Of a stretch of 64,000 bases of DNA, positions 1 through 8,325 are shown one piece after another. The position numbers and the translations under genes were made by a program. Source of the stretch: Kluyvera ascorbata_C (GTDB taxonomy: Bacteria > Pseudomonadota > Gammaproteobacteria > Enterobacterales > Enterobacteriaceae); contig NZ_JBIQOI010000010.1 in the NCBI RefSeq assembly GCF_044197065.1, positions 62,001-126,000 on the forward strand. Reading direction: 5' to 3'. Below the pieces are notes generated by a model. It was given only the letters and a program-made list of their open reading frames with translations. It was not told the origin of the DNA and ran no database searches. Every line of letters starts with the position of its first letter. The first letter of the stretch is position 1.

Positions 1-1013
1 GGCTGGCTCCTGCCTACCTGGCGGCGCGCGGGCGTCCGGCCAAGTCGGTGTTTACCGTACACAACCTGGCCTATCAGGGGCTGTTCTACGCTCACCACAT
101 GGCAGAGATTCAGCTGCCCGGTGAGTTCTTTAATATGCATGGTCTGGAGTTCCACGGGCAGATTTCGTTCCTGAAAGCGGGGCTTTACTACGCCGACCAC
201 ATTACGGCGGTGAGCCCGACCTATGCGCGGGAAATTACCGAACCGCAGTTCGCCTACGGGATGGAAGGGCTGCTGCGTCAGCGCCATCAGGAAGGGCGTC
301 TGTCGGGGATCCTCAACGGCGTTGATGACAACGTCTGGAGCCCGGAAAAAGACCTGCTGCTGCCGGCAAGCTACAGCCGCGACACGCTGGAGCGGAAGGC
401 GGAAAACAAACGACAGCTCCAGACGGCGATGGGGCTGAAGGTGGATGACTCCGCGCCGCTGTTTGCGGTAGTGAGCCGACTGACCAGCCAGAAAGGGCTG
501 GACCTGGTGCTCGAAGCGCTGCCGGGCCTGCTGGAGCAGGGTGGTCAGCTGGCGCTGCTGGGCGCGGGCGACCCGGTATTGCAGGAAGGTTTCCTCGCCG
601 CCGCCGCGGAACATCCGGGGCAGGTGGGCGTACAGATTGGTTACCATGAAGCGTTCTCGCACCGCATTATCGGCGGCGCGGACGTGATTCTGGTGCCGAG
701 CCGCTTTGAGCCGTGCGGCTTAACGCAGCTTTATGGGTTGAAGTACGGCACGTTGCCGCTGGTTCGCCGTACTGGCGGCCTGGCCGACACCGTTGCGGAT
801 AGTTCGCTCGAGAACCTTGCCGATGGCATCGCCAGCGGCTTTGTGTTCGAAGACAGCAACGCCTGGTCGCTGCTCCGCGCTATCCGCCGTGCTTTCGTAT
901 TATGGTCTCGTCCGTCTCTCTGGCGCTACGTGCAGCGTCAGGCGATGAACATGGATTTTAGCTGGCAGGTTGCTGCGCACGCCTATCGTGAGCTTTATCA
1001 ACGCCTGATCTAA
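1..1013 (+). CDS. glgA: Glycogen synthase GlgA, 3' part (gene enters from the left edge)
   Basis: The frame is open from base 3 to the stop at 1011-1013 and encodes 336 residues, roughly the last 70% of a 477-residue ADP-glucose:glycogen glucosyltransferase (GT5 family). The N-terminal KxGGL-type ADP-glucose motif lies outside the window. Visible C-terminal GT-B features are the VVSRLTSQKGLDLVLEALPG segment and the PSRFEPCGLTQLYGLKYG signature with its conserved Glu near base 705. The GTG at 48 is internal, not a start, because homologous sequence (LAPAYLAARGRPAKS) continues upstream. GlgA elongates alpha-1,4-glucan chains in the cytoplasm. It is followed 17 bp downstream by glgP, as in the enterobacterial glgBXCAP operon. 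Confidence 0.97.
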   Translation, partial: LAPAYLAARGRPAKSVFTVHNLAYQGLFYAHHMAEIQLPGEFFNMHGLEFHGQISFLKAGLYYADHITAVSPTYAREITEPQFAYGMEGLLRQRHQEGRLSGILNGVDDNVWSPEKDLLLPASYSRDTLERKAENKRQLQTAMGLKVDDSAPLFAVVSRLTSQKGLDLVLEALPGLLEQGGQLALLGAGDPVLQEGFLAAAAEHPGQVGVQIGYHEAFSHRIIGGADVILVPSRFEPCGLTQLYGLKYGTLPLVRRTGGLADTVADSSLENLADGIASGFVFEDSNAWSLLRAIRRAFVLWSRPSLWRYVQRQAMNMDFSWQVAAHAYRELYQRLI

Positions 1014-1030
1014 CTACGGGGATCTTAGTT

Positions 1031-3478
1031 ATGAATGCACCTTTTTCGTATGCATCACCGACACTCAGCGTTGAGGCACTGAAGCACTCTATTGCCTATA
1101 AGCTGATGTTTACCATCGGGAAAGATCCGGCTATCGCCAATAAACACGAATGGCTGAACGCCACGCTGTTTGCCGTGCGCGATCGCCTGGTTGAACGCTG
1201 GCTGCGCTCTAACCGCGCGCAGCTTTCCCAGGAAACTCGCCAGGTTTACTACCTGTCGATGGAGTTTTTGATAGGCCGCACGCTTTCCAATGCGCTGTTA
1301 TCGTTAGGTCTGTATGACGACGTGAAAAACGCGCTGGAAGGAATGGGGTTAGATCTGGAAGAACTGATCGACGAAGAGAATGACCCAGGGCTTGGCAACG
1401 GCGGCTTAGGTCGTCTGGCAGCCTGCTTCCTCGACTCATTGGCAACCCTGGCGCTGCCGGGCCGCGGCTACGGCATTCGCTACGACTACGGCATGTTCAA
1501 GCAGAACATCGTCGACGGTCGTCAGAAAGAGTCGCCGGACTACTGGCTGGAATACGGTAACCCGTGGGAGTTCCCGCGCCACAACACGCGCTATAAGGTT
1601 CGCTTCGGCGGCCGCGTGCAGATGGAAGGCAAAACCAGCCACTGGCTGGAAACCGAAGAGATTCTGGCGGTAGCTTACGACCAGATAATTCCAGGCTACG
1701 ATACTGACGCGACCAACACGCTGCGCTTGTGGAACGCCCAGGCCAGTAGCGAAATCAACCTCGGTAAGTTTAACCAGGGTGACTATTTCGCGGCGGTGGA
1801 AGATAAAAACCACTCCGAGAACGTATCCCGCGTGCTCTACCCGGATGACTCGACTTACTCTGGTCGCGAACTGCGTCTGCGTCAGGAGTACTTCCTGGTG
1901 TCGGCCACGGTGCAGGATATTTTAAGCCGCCACTACATGTTGCATAAAACCTATGACAACCTGGCGGATAAAATTGCTATTCACCTCAACGACACCCACC
2001 CGGTGCTGTCGATTCCTGAGCTGATGCGCCTGCTGATTGACGAGCATAAGTTTAGTTGGGATGAGGCGTTTACCGTCACCTGTCAGGTCTTCTCATACAC
2101 CAACCACACGCTGATGAGCGAGGCGCTGGAAACCTGGCCGGTCGATATGCTCGGCAAGATTCTGCCGCGTCACCTGCAGATTATCTTCGAGATTAACGAT
2201 TACTTCCTGAAAACGCTGCAGGAGCAGTACCCGAACGATACCGGGCTGCTGAGCCGCACGTCGATTATCGATGAGTCCAACGGTCGCCGCGTGCGTATGG
2301 CGTGGCTGGCGGTGGTGGTGAGCAAGAAGGTCAACGGCGTTTCCGAGCTGCACTCGAACCTGATGGTGCAGTCACTGTTCGCCGACTTCGCCGCCATCTT
2401 CCCGATGCGCTTTACCAACGTGACCAACGGCGTGACCCCGCGCCGCTGGCTGGCGCTGGCGAACCCGGCGCTCTCCGACGTGCTGGATGAAAATATCGGC
2501 CAGACCTGGCGTTCTGATCTGAGCCAGTTGAAAGAGTTAGAACAGCATATTGACTATCCGAAGGTGAATCAGGCGGTGCATCACGCCAAGCTTGAGAACA
2601 AAAAGCGACTTGCGGTCTTTATCGCCCAGAACCTGAACGTGGTGGTGAACCCGCACGCGCTGTTCGACGTGCAGATTAAGCGTATTCACGAGTACAAACG
2701 CCAGTTGATGAACGTGCTGCACGTGATCACCCGCTACAACCGCATCAAGGCCGACCCGGATGCGAAGTGGGTACCGCGTGTGAACATCTTCGCCGGGAAA
2801 GCGGCTTCCGCCTACTACATGGCGAAGCACATCATTCACTTGATCAACGATGTGGCGAATGTGATCAACAACGATCCGCAGATTGGCGACAAGCTGAAGG
2901 TGGTCTTTATCCCGAACTACAGCGTGAGCCTGGCGCAGATGATCATCCCAGCGGCGGATCTCTCCGAGCAGATCTCGCTAGCGGGCACCGAGGCATCCGG
3001 CACCAGTAACATGAAGTTCGCGCTCAACGGGGCGTTGACGATTGGTACGCTGGACGGGGCCAACGTTGAGATGCAGGAGCACGTCGGGGCAGATAACTTC
3101 TTTATCTTCGGTAACACCGCCGAAGAGGTGGAAGCGCTGCGTCGTAAGGGCTACAGCCCGCGCGACTACTACGAGCAGGATGAAGAGTTGCACCAGGTGC
3201 TGACGCAAATCGGCAGCGGCGTCTTCAGCCCGAGCGAACCGGGACGCTACCGTGACCTGGTGGATTCGCTGATTAACTTTGGCGACCACTACCAGGTGCT
3301 GGCGGATTTCCGCAGCTACGTAGACTGCCAGGATAAAGTTGATGACCTGTACCGTGAGCCGGAAGAGTGGACCAATAAAGCGATGCGCAACATCGCCAAC
3401 ATGGGCTACTTCTCATCTGACCGCACGATTCAGGAATATGCGGACAATATCTGGCACATTGAGCCGGTGAGGCTGTAG
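1031..3478 (+). CDS. glgP: Glycogen phosphorylase GlgP
   Basis: This 815-residue protein matches the full family length of GT35 phosphorylases and phosphorolyses the non-reducing ends of glycogen to glucose-1-phosphate. The pyridoxal-phosphate lysine is K662 in EASGTSNMKFALNGALTIG, and the NPGLGNGGLGRLA-type active-site loop lies near residue 120 (here DPGLGNGGLGRLA). The start ATG lies 17 bp after the glgA stop with GGGGATC upstream, so it is translated as part of the glg operon. A strong terminator follows at 3501. A paralogue, malP, sits about 10.6 kb downstream on the same strand. The two share the catalytic core but differ in substrate, since GlgP acts on branched glycogen and MalP on linear maltodextrins. 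Confidence 0.98.
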   Translation: MNAPFSYASPTLSVEALKHSIAYKLMFTIGKDPAIANKHEWLNATLFAVRDRLVERWLRSNRAQLSQETRQVYYLSMEFLIGRTLSNALLSLGLYDDVKNALEGMGLDLEELIDEENDPGLGNGGLGRLAACFLDSLATLALPGRGYGIRYDYGMFKQNIVDGRQKESPDYWLEYGNPWEFPRHNTRYKVRFGGRVQMEGKTSHWLETEEILAVAYDQIIPGYDTDATNTLRLWNAQASSEINLGKFNQGDYFAAVEDKNHSENVSRVLYPDDSTYSGRELRLRQEYFLVSATVQDILSRHYMLHKTYDNLADKIAIHLNDTHPVLSIPELMRLLIDEHKFSWDEAFTVTCQVFSYTNHTLMSEALETWPVDMLGKILPRHLQIIFEINDYFLKTLQEQYPNDTGLLSRTSIIDESNGRRVRMAWLAVVVSKKVNGVSELHSNLMVQSLFADFAAIFPMRFTNVTNGVTPRRWLALANPALSDVLDENIGQTWRSDLSQLKELEQHIDYPKVNQAVHHAKLENKKRLAVFIAQNLNVVVNPHALFDVQIKRIHEYKRQLMNVLHVITRYNRIKADPDAKWVPRVNIFAGKAASAYYMAKHIIHLINDVANVINNDPQIGDKLKVVFIPNYSVSLAQMIIPAADLSEQISLAGTEASGTSNMKFALNGALTIGTLDGANVEMQEHVGADNFFIFGNTAEEVEALRRKGYSPRDYYEQDEELHQVLTQIGSGVFSPSEPGRYRDLVDSLINFGDHYQVLADFRSYVDCQDKVDDLYREPEEWTNKAMRNIANMGYFSSDRTIQEYADNIWHIEPVRL

Positions 3479-3500
3479 CACCACGCGTTCAGTAAATTGC

Positions 3501-3529
3501 ACGGAGCCAGAAATGGCTCCGTTTTTTTA
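3501..3529 (+). terminator. Rho-independent terminator of the glg operon
   Basis: An 8-bp perfect stem (ACGGAGCC / GGCTCCGT) with a 6-nt loop is followed by seven T residues, 22 bp after the glgP stop codon. It marks the 3' boundary of the native glg operon; sequence composition turns AT-rich immediately downstream. Confidence 0.93.
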
Positions 3530-3722
3530 TGATGAAATTCTTAAATTGCAGAGATGAACCAAAAAAGAAGTGCTGTTATTAACAGACAGGAGAAAATAGT
3601 GCGGTATTAAACGATTTTTTGACATATCGAGCATAATTGTCACTCAATGATAGATAGCATTATCTCGTAAATAGGGAATAGATATTGTTTATTAAATGTT
3701 TTTATTTATCAATGGAGTGAAT

Positions 3723-4574
3723 ATGAACCAGGAACAATTATTATTTATGAGACTGCCTTCTGTCGTTTTTCGAACTAAACATCCATTTAATGACAAAAAT
3801 ACAGATGACATGCATTATGGTGACATGGATAAGCAAGCATTAATTTCACTAGGTGTGATTGATATTTCTTCAAAAGTAGAACCTTATAATTTAATTAAGT
3901 TCAACAATAATTATTCATCCTTCCATCCCTCGTTTTCTCCGCTTAATTATTCTGATGCCTCAGGTGAAAGAATATCTAAACAAGAGTGTGTTGATATATT
4001 GTTCGAAGAAATGAAAGAACTTGCCAAACTATTTTATAATTATAAATATACTGAACTTGTTATGGAGCTTATTGACCATTTTAGATATGGTGATGGTCGT
4101 GATTTTACTAGTTCAACATTGGATAAGGCTTATTCTGAACGTATCTATGCTGATAGATATCAGAATCCTCTTGAGGGAATAAAAATCGCATTAAATAGAA
4201 TGTTTGGGAAAACCTCTTCATTTAGTACTTATGACACTCTTTTTTCTAATATAGAAATAGAGATCAACAGAAGAAAGTTAACCATATTTGACAAAGGAGA
4301 AGATCGTACGAACGGTTTAGGTATTTCAGTTCATGATATTTATGCTCAGGAAATAAAAATTATTTCTTTTAGGAAAAATAGAACAGGCTGGGATGCTTCT
4401 ATTTATTTCAAAGCTCAAGATCACTTTGGATTAGATAAAACTGATGTTTCTAATTCATTTTATAGAACGTTCAGATTTTTCCGTATATGGTTTTTTCTGC
4501 AACGACATAAGGATTATGGGTTTAAACCTTTTTTTACTAATTTTAGTTCGACTCAAGAATTAAAGGAACGTTAA
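3723..4574 (+). CDS. DUF3289 (YPO3983-like) family protein of unknown function
   Basis: This 283-residue soluble protein has no signal peptide or membrane segment. I chose the ATG at 3723 because GGAG lies 6 bp upstream; the in-frame ATG at 3696 adds nine residues and has no visible ribosome site. The sequence carries the layout I associate with DUF3289/YPO3983 proteins: an N-terminal DDMHYGD...VEPYNL block (residues 28-57), GLGISVHD (198-205), DHFGLD (233-238), an aromatic RFFRIWFFLQ (251-260) and YGFKPF (265-270). The biochemical function is unknown. Codon use and base composition are far more AT-rich than the flanking glg and glp genes, which indicates transfer. The stop codon overlaps the next start by one base (TAATG), so the two genes are translationally coupled. 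Family members are often seen near type VI secretion or polymorphic-toxin genes, but none is present here. Confidence 0.75.
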   Translation: MNQEQLLFMRLPSVVFRTKHPFNDKNTDDMHYGDMDKQALISLGVIDISSKVEPYNLIKFNNNYSSFHPSFSPLNYSDASGERISKQECVDILFEEMKELAKLFYNYKYTELVMELIDHFRYGDGRDFTSSTLDKAYSERIYADRYQNPLEGIKIALNRMFGKTSSFSTYDTLFSNIEIEINRRKLTIFDKGEDRTNGLGISVHDIYAQEIKIISFRKNRTGWDASIYFKAQDHFGLDKTDVSNSFYRTFRFFRIWFFLQRHKDYGFKPFFTNFSSTQELKER

Positions 4575-5035
4575 TGACTATTAAATGGAGTTTAAGAAAT
4601 ATCTTTTTATTCCTGGTGTTTATCGTTATGGTGGGATGGTTTTTATGGAGTCTGAGAATAGTGTCTATAGTTTATGTGGGTAAAAATAATTATGGCCATA
4701 ACGATATTGTTGTAAACGGTTTTCCTGTAACAGATAAAGGTAGGATGAATTGGTTTGTTGATAACAAATATAATATTTTCAGGAAATATAACATTGACCC
4801 AATATTCTTAAGTAGTATTGATATTTGGGATTATGGTGACGGATTTTACGCCTCTTATGATATAACAACCGGTGATCCATACTGTTTCCGTGATATGCCG
4901 ACCCCAAAAAACTGTATAGAGAAAAATATTCTGCTGCGAGTTAAATTTTCTCAAGGAAAGATTGATGGTTATGAAGTCGGTGTTGATGCGACAAAATATA
5001 AGGTAACTCAAGATGAGTCTATGCTGAAAAAATAA
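4574..5035 (+). CDS. DUF943 family small membrane-anchored protein
   Basis: This 153-residue protein has a short basic N-terminus, one membrane segment (about residues 9-27, FLFLVFIVMVGWFLW) and a C-terminal domain predicted to face the periplasm. It has the DUF943 signature: a VNGFPVTDKGRMNW-like block (47-60), an aromatic-Gly DYGDG (86-90) and a Cys-x9-Cys pair (C104, C114) that could form a periplasmic disulfide. DUF943 is an enterobacterial family without assigned function. The start overlaps the stop of the DUF3289 gene by one base, so the two proteins are probably made in fixed ratio and work together. The same low-GC composition suggests both arrived as one unit. An immunity- or anchor-like role is only inference. 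Confidence 0.8.
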   Translation: MTIKWSLRNIFLFLVFIVMVGWFLWSLRIVSIVYVGKNNYGHNDIVVNGFPVTDKGRMNWFVDNKYNIFRKYNIDPIFLSSIDIWDYGDGFYASYDITTGDPYCFRDMPTPKNCIEKNILLRVKFSQGKIDGYEVGVDATKYKVTQDESMLKK

Positions 5036-5051
5036 ATCACTAATAGTAGTA

Positions 5052-5085
5052 TGCTACGAAATTTATTTAATAAAATTTCGTAGCA
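5052..5085. repeat. 13-bp perfect inverted repeat after the DUF943 gene
   Basis: TGCTACGAAATTT at 5052-5064 is exactly complementary to AAATTTCGTAGCA at 5073-5085 with an 8-nt AT loop. It lies 16 bp after the DUF943 stop. There is no T run after either arm, so it is either a weak bidirectional terminator or a processing/attachment structure at the edge of the insertion. GTGCTACG recurs once more about 45 bp further on, near 5130. Confidence 0.7.
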
Positions 5086-5213
5086 CACTAGTGGAAATAA
5101 GTGCATGAAGAGAATATTTGATTAAAAGTCAGCGTGCTACGCAAAAATCTGCGGGCGAGGGAAAATTTGATCATTTGTCTATTAAGGGACGCAGAGTATC
5201 GACGTGGTGTTAC

Positions 5214-5240
5214 AAACGGGGAAAAATGCCTTCCCCGTTT
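5214..5240. repeat. 10-bp hairpin downstream of glpD
   Basis: AAACGGGGAA (5214-5223) pairs perfectly with TTCCCCGTTT (5231-5240) across a 7-nt loop. It lies about 70 bp beyond the glpD stop on the transcribed side. It is GC-rich enough to stop transcription or protect the 3' end of glpD mRNA, but it lacks a clear U tract, so the terminator role is uncertain. The 275 bp between DUF943 and glpD otherwise hold no gene I can support. Confidence 0.5.
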
Positions 5241-5310
5241 GATGTTAACCTTGCAGTATCGCATGTATGTGGATTTATCGCCCCGGCTTGCACAATAAAA
5301 TAAAACAAAC

Positions 5311-6819
5311 TTACGACGCCAGCGACATCTCAGGCTTTCCCAGCGTTTTCACCAACCATTCGCTGATGCGCGACTGCTGCTCGGCGTTCAGCCACATCCC
5401 CTGTTTGGTCCGACGCCAGATAGCATCGTCGAGGCGACGCACCCACTCGTGTTCAACCAGGTAGCGCAGCTCAGCTTCGTAAAACTCATGGCCGAAATCT
5501 TCACCCAGTCCGGCAATATCCTTCGCTTCGCCAATAATCAGTTCACTGTTGCTGCCGTAGGTACGGGCAAAGTGGCGGGCCAGCGATTCGGTAATGAACG
5601 GATAGCGGCGGCGCAGCTTCGCCGCGTAGTCATCGCGGTCGTTGCCAATCTCACCGCCGGGCAGCACGGCACCTTTGGTCCACGCAGGGCCAATGCCGCT
5701 GTAGTACGGCGCCAGTTTCTCCAGCGCGTGTTCGGCGAGCTTACGATAGGTGGTGAGCTTACCGCCAAAGACAGACAACAGCGGGGCTTTACCGTGGTCA
5801 TCGTGAATATCCAGCGTGTAATCGCGGGTGATGGCCTGCGGCGAATCGGACTCGTCATCGCACAGCGGGCGCACGCCGGAGTAGGTCCAGACGATATCTT
5901 CACGGGCGAGCTGCTTTTTGAAGTGGCCGTTGTAGACCTTCAGCAGATAGCTAATTTCGCTTTCGTCGATCTCAACGTTTTTCGGATCGCCCTGGTACTC
6001 CACGTCGGTGGTGCCGATTATCGAGAATTCATCCATCCACGGGATCACAAAGACGATACGCTTATCTTCGTTTTGCAGAATGTACGCTTGCTTCTGGGTG
6101 TGCACGCGCGGCACCACGATATGGCTGCCTTTAATCAGGCGGATACCGTACGGCGATGGCAGGTGCATCCCGTCGTCAAAGAACTGTTTCACCCATGGAC
6201 CGGTAGCGTTCACCAGGCCACGAGCCTGCCAGCGGAATTTCTCTCCGCTGTCGATATCTTCCGCTTCGACGATCCACAGGCCGTTTTCACGTTTTGCCGA
6301 GATAGCGCGGGTGCGGGTACGGACTTCACCGCCTTTCTTGACCACCATCTGCGCGTTGGCGAGCACCAGGCGCGCATCGTCGACCCAGCAGTCGGAATAT
6401 TCGAAACCGCGCACGATTTCCGGCTTCAGCACGGATTCTGCGCCAAAACGCAAACCGGTAGAGGCTGGTAGACTGGTCCGTTTGCCCAGATGATCGTACA
6501 TAAACAGACCGGTACGGATCATCCATGCCGGGCGCAGATGCGGGCGGTGGGGCAGGCGGAAGCGCATCGGGATAGCGATATGCGGGGCCATTTTCAGCAG
6601 CACTTCACGCTCGGCCAGCGCTTCGCTCACCAGGCGAAATTCGTAGTGTTCAAGGTAGCGTAGACCGCCGTGGATCAGTTTTGAGCTCGCGCTGGAGGTG
6701 GCGCAAGCCAGGTCTCTGGCTTCCAGCATCAGTACGGATAACCCGCGTCCTGCTGCATCTGCCGCAATGCCTGCGCCGTTAATGCCGCCACCTATCACAA
6801 TCAGATCTTTGGTTTCCAT
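5311..6819 (-). CDS. glpD: Aerobic glycerol-3-phosphate dehydrogenase GlpD
   Basis: This 502-residue FAD-dependent, membrane-associated dehydrogenase oxidises sn-glycerol-3-phosphate to dihydroxyacetone phosphate and feeds electrons to ubiquinone. The N-terminal dinucleotide fold GGGINGAGIAADAAGRG occupies residues 10-26, and the family segment SSKLIHGGLRYLE follows near residue 46. The start has AGAGGT upstream at good spacing. The gene is convergent with the DUF3289-DUF943 insertion and divergent from glpEGR. Two GlpR-like operators lie just upstream, consistent with repression by the GlpR encoded 1.5 kb away. Confidence 0.98.
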   Translation of the reverse strand: METKDLIVIGGGINGAGIAADAAGRGLSVLMLEARDLACATSSASSKLIHGGLRYLEHYEFRLVSEALAEREVLLKMAPHIAIPMRFRLPHRPHLRPAWMIRTGLFMYDHLGKRTSLPASTGLRFGAESVLKPEIVRGFEYSDCWVDDARLVLANAQMVVKKGGEVRTRTRAISAKRENGLWIVEAEDIDSGEKFRWQARGLVNATGPWVKQFFDDGMHLPSPYGIRLIKGSHIVVPRVHTQKQAYILQNEDKRIVFVIPWMDEFSIIGTTDVEYQGDPKNVEIDESEISYLLKVYNGHFKKQLAREDIVWTYSGVRPLCDDESDSPQAITRDYTLDIHDDHGKAPLLSVFGGKLTTYRKLAEHALEKLAPYYSGIGPAWTKGAVLPGGEIGNDRDDYAAKLRRRYPFITESLARHFARTYGSNSELIIGEAKDIAGLGEDFGHEFYEAELRYLVEHEWVRRLDDAIWRRTKQGMWLNAEQQSRISEWLVKTLGKPEMSLAS

Positions 6820-6835
6820 TATTGCTACCTCTGGG

Positions 6836-6874
6836 ACTTTCGTTATAGCTCACTAATGTTCGTTATCGCTCATA
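6836..6874. promoter_or_regulatory. Tandem GlpR-like operators in front of glpD
   Basis: ACTTTCGTTATAGCTCACTA (6836-6855) and AATGTTCGTTATCGCTCATA (6855-6874) both resemble the 20-bp GlpR operator (WATGTTCGWTWWCGAACATW) and abut each other. The second is the closer match. E. coli glpD is controlled by adjacent GlpR operators in the same place. Binding is inferred from sequence similarity only. Confidence 0.7.
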
Positions 6875-6919
6875 ATAGCAAGTAAACGCGCTTTTGGTAA
6901 CATAGAAAAAACATTTTAG

Positions 6920-6935
6920 AGTGATGTGCATAACA
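6920..6935. promoter_or_regulatory. Candidate CRP site between glpD and glpE
   Basis: AGTGA-TGTGCA-TAACA matches the CRP half-sites TGTGA/TCACA with one mismatch in each. It lies about 100 bp from both divergent starts, and glpD is known to be catabolite-sensitive. The site could act on either gene. Confidence 0.5.
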
Positions 6936-7020
6936 TATTGGCGTTTACGTACCGTGAAGACGTACACTTGGCGGTAAAATGTCGTCAGCAAGACACCTGC
7001 CATAACGATAAGAGAGCACC

Positions 7021-7350
7021 ATGGATCAGTTTGAATGTATTAACGTAGAACAGGCGCACCAGAAGCTTCAGCAGAATAATGCGGTGCTGGTGGATATTCG
7101 CGACCCGCAGAGCTTTGCCATGGGTCACACTCCAGGCGCATTCCATCTGACCAACGACACGCTTGGCGCGTTTATGCGCGATAACGATTTTGAAACCCCG
7201 GTGATGGTGATGTGCTATCACGGCAACAGCAGTAAAGGTGCGGCGCAGTACCTGCTGCAACAGGGCTACGACCAGGTTTACAGCGTTGACGGTGGCTTTG
7301 ATGCCTGGCATCGTCACTTCCCTGCTGAAGTGGTTCACGCCGGTTTCTAA
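7021..7350 (+). CDS. glpE: Thiosulfate sulfurtransferase GlpE (single-domain rhodanese)
   Basis: This 109-residue cytoplasmic protein transfers sulfane sulfur from thiosulfate to cyanide or thiol acceptors. The persulfide-forming active-site cysteine is C65 in the loop VMCYHGNSS, followed by the usual small-residue helix KGAAQYLLQQGY. AGAGAGCACC precedes the ATG. It heads the glpEGR cluster. Its physiological link to glycerol phosphate metabolism is unclear even in E. coli, so the symbol reflects location and family rather than pathway. Confidence 0.97.
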   Translation: MDQFECINVEQAHQKLQQNNAVLVDIRDPQSFAMGHTPGAFHLTNDTLGAFMRDNDFETPVMVMCYHGNSSKGAAQYLLQQGYDQVYSVDGGFDAWHRHFPAEVVHAGF

Positions 7351-7477
7351 GACGGCGCTCGTTTTTCCCTTCCAGATGCCGCCTTCCGTCGGGCGGCCTT
7401 TGCACGCCGCTGCAACGCATCCGTAAGGGTTTGGGTATATACTGTCCCCTTTTGTGTGGAATAGAAGCGACCTGCTG

Positions 7478-8308
7478 ATGTTGATGATCACCTCTTTTAC
7501 CAACCCTCGTGTTGCCCAGGCTTTTGTTGACTATATGGCAACGCAGGGCGTTATTCTGACTATCCAGCAGCATGCGCGAAGCGATGTCTGGCTTTCCGAT
7601 GAATCGCAGGAAACGCGCGTGCGCGAAGAGTTGGAACGTTTTCTGGCGAATCCGGCTGACCCGCGCTACCTGGCGGCAAGCTGGCAATCCGGGCAGACCA
7701 ACAGCGGTCTGCACTATCGTCGTTTCCCTTTCCTGGCCGCGCTAAAGGCGGGAGCGGGTCCGGTGACGATGACCATTATGGCCGCCTGTATTCTGGTGTT
7801 TATCCTGATGAGCGTGGTGGGCGATCAGCCGGTGATGCTCTGGCTCGCCTGGCCGTACGACGATTCGCTGAAATTTGAACTCTGGCGCTACTTTACCCAC
7901 GCGTTAATGCATTTCTCATTCGTCCATATCCTCTTCAACCTGCTATGGTGGTGGTACCTCGGCGGCGCGGTTGAAAAGCGCATTGGCAGCGGCAAACTGG
8001 TGGTGATTACCGTGATCAGCGCCTTGCTGAGCGGCTTTATTCAGCACCAGTTCAGCGGCCCGTGGTTTGGTGGCCTCTCCGGCGTAGTGTATGCCTTAAT
8101 GGGCTATGCCTGGCTGCGCGGCGAGCGCGACCCGCAGAGCGGTATTTTCCTGCCGCGCGGGCTGATTATGTTTTCACTCATCTGGCTGGTGGCTGGATGG
8201 TTTAACGTTTTTGGGATGTCTATTGCGAACGGCGCGCACGTCACCGGGCTGGTGATTGGCCTGGCTATGGCCTTCGTCGATACGATTAATGTGCGCAAGC
8301 GAGCATAA
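7478..8308 (+). CDS. glpG: Rhomboid intramembrane serine protease GlpG
   Basis: This 276-residue inner-membrane protease cleaves transmembrane substrates. The cytoplasmic N-terminal domain spans about residues 1-80, followed by six membrane helices. The catalytic dyad is S201 in GGLSGVVYALMG and H254 in NGAHVTG, and HALMHFSFVHILFN supplies the oxyanion-stabilising His/Asn of helix 2. I use the ATG at 7478 (MLMITSF), giving exactly the E. coli length. The in-frame GTG at 7454 would add eight unconserved residues. It is followed 17 bp later by glpR. Confidence 0.97.
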   Translation: MLMITSFTNPRVAQAFVDYMATQGVILTIQQHARSDVWLSDESQETRVREELERFLANPADPRYLAASWQSGQTNSGLHYRRFPFLAALKAGAGPVTMTIMAACILVFILMSVVGDQPVMLWLAWPYDDSLKFELWRYFTHALMHFSFVHILFNLLWWWYLGGAVEKRIGSGKLVVITVISALLSGFIQHQFSGPWFGGLSGVVYALMGYAWLRGERDPQSGIFLPRGLIMFSLIWLVAGWFNVFGMSIANGAHVTGLVIGLAMAFVDTINVRKRA

Positions 8309-8325
8309 TTTTCCAGGGATTCATC

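Noticed and set aside
5118..5464. Two short plus-strand frames between DUF943 and glpD
   Set aside because: They run through the 5214-5240 hairpin and into the 3' end of glpD, and no ribosome site or family resemblance is seen.
5449..6471. 340-codon open frame antisense to glpD
   Set aside because: Shadow of the glpD coding strand, with no signal of an independent protein.
6985..7714. Minus-strand frames opposite glpE and glpG
   Set aside because: Antisense shadows, no conserved domain.
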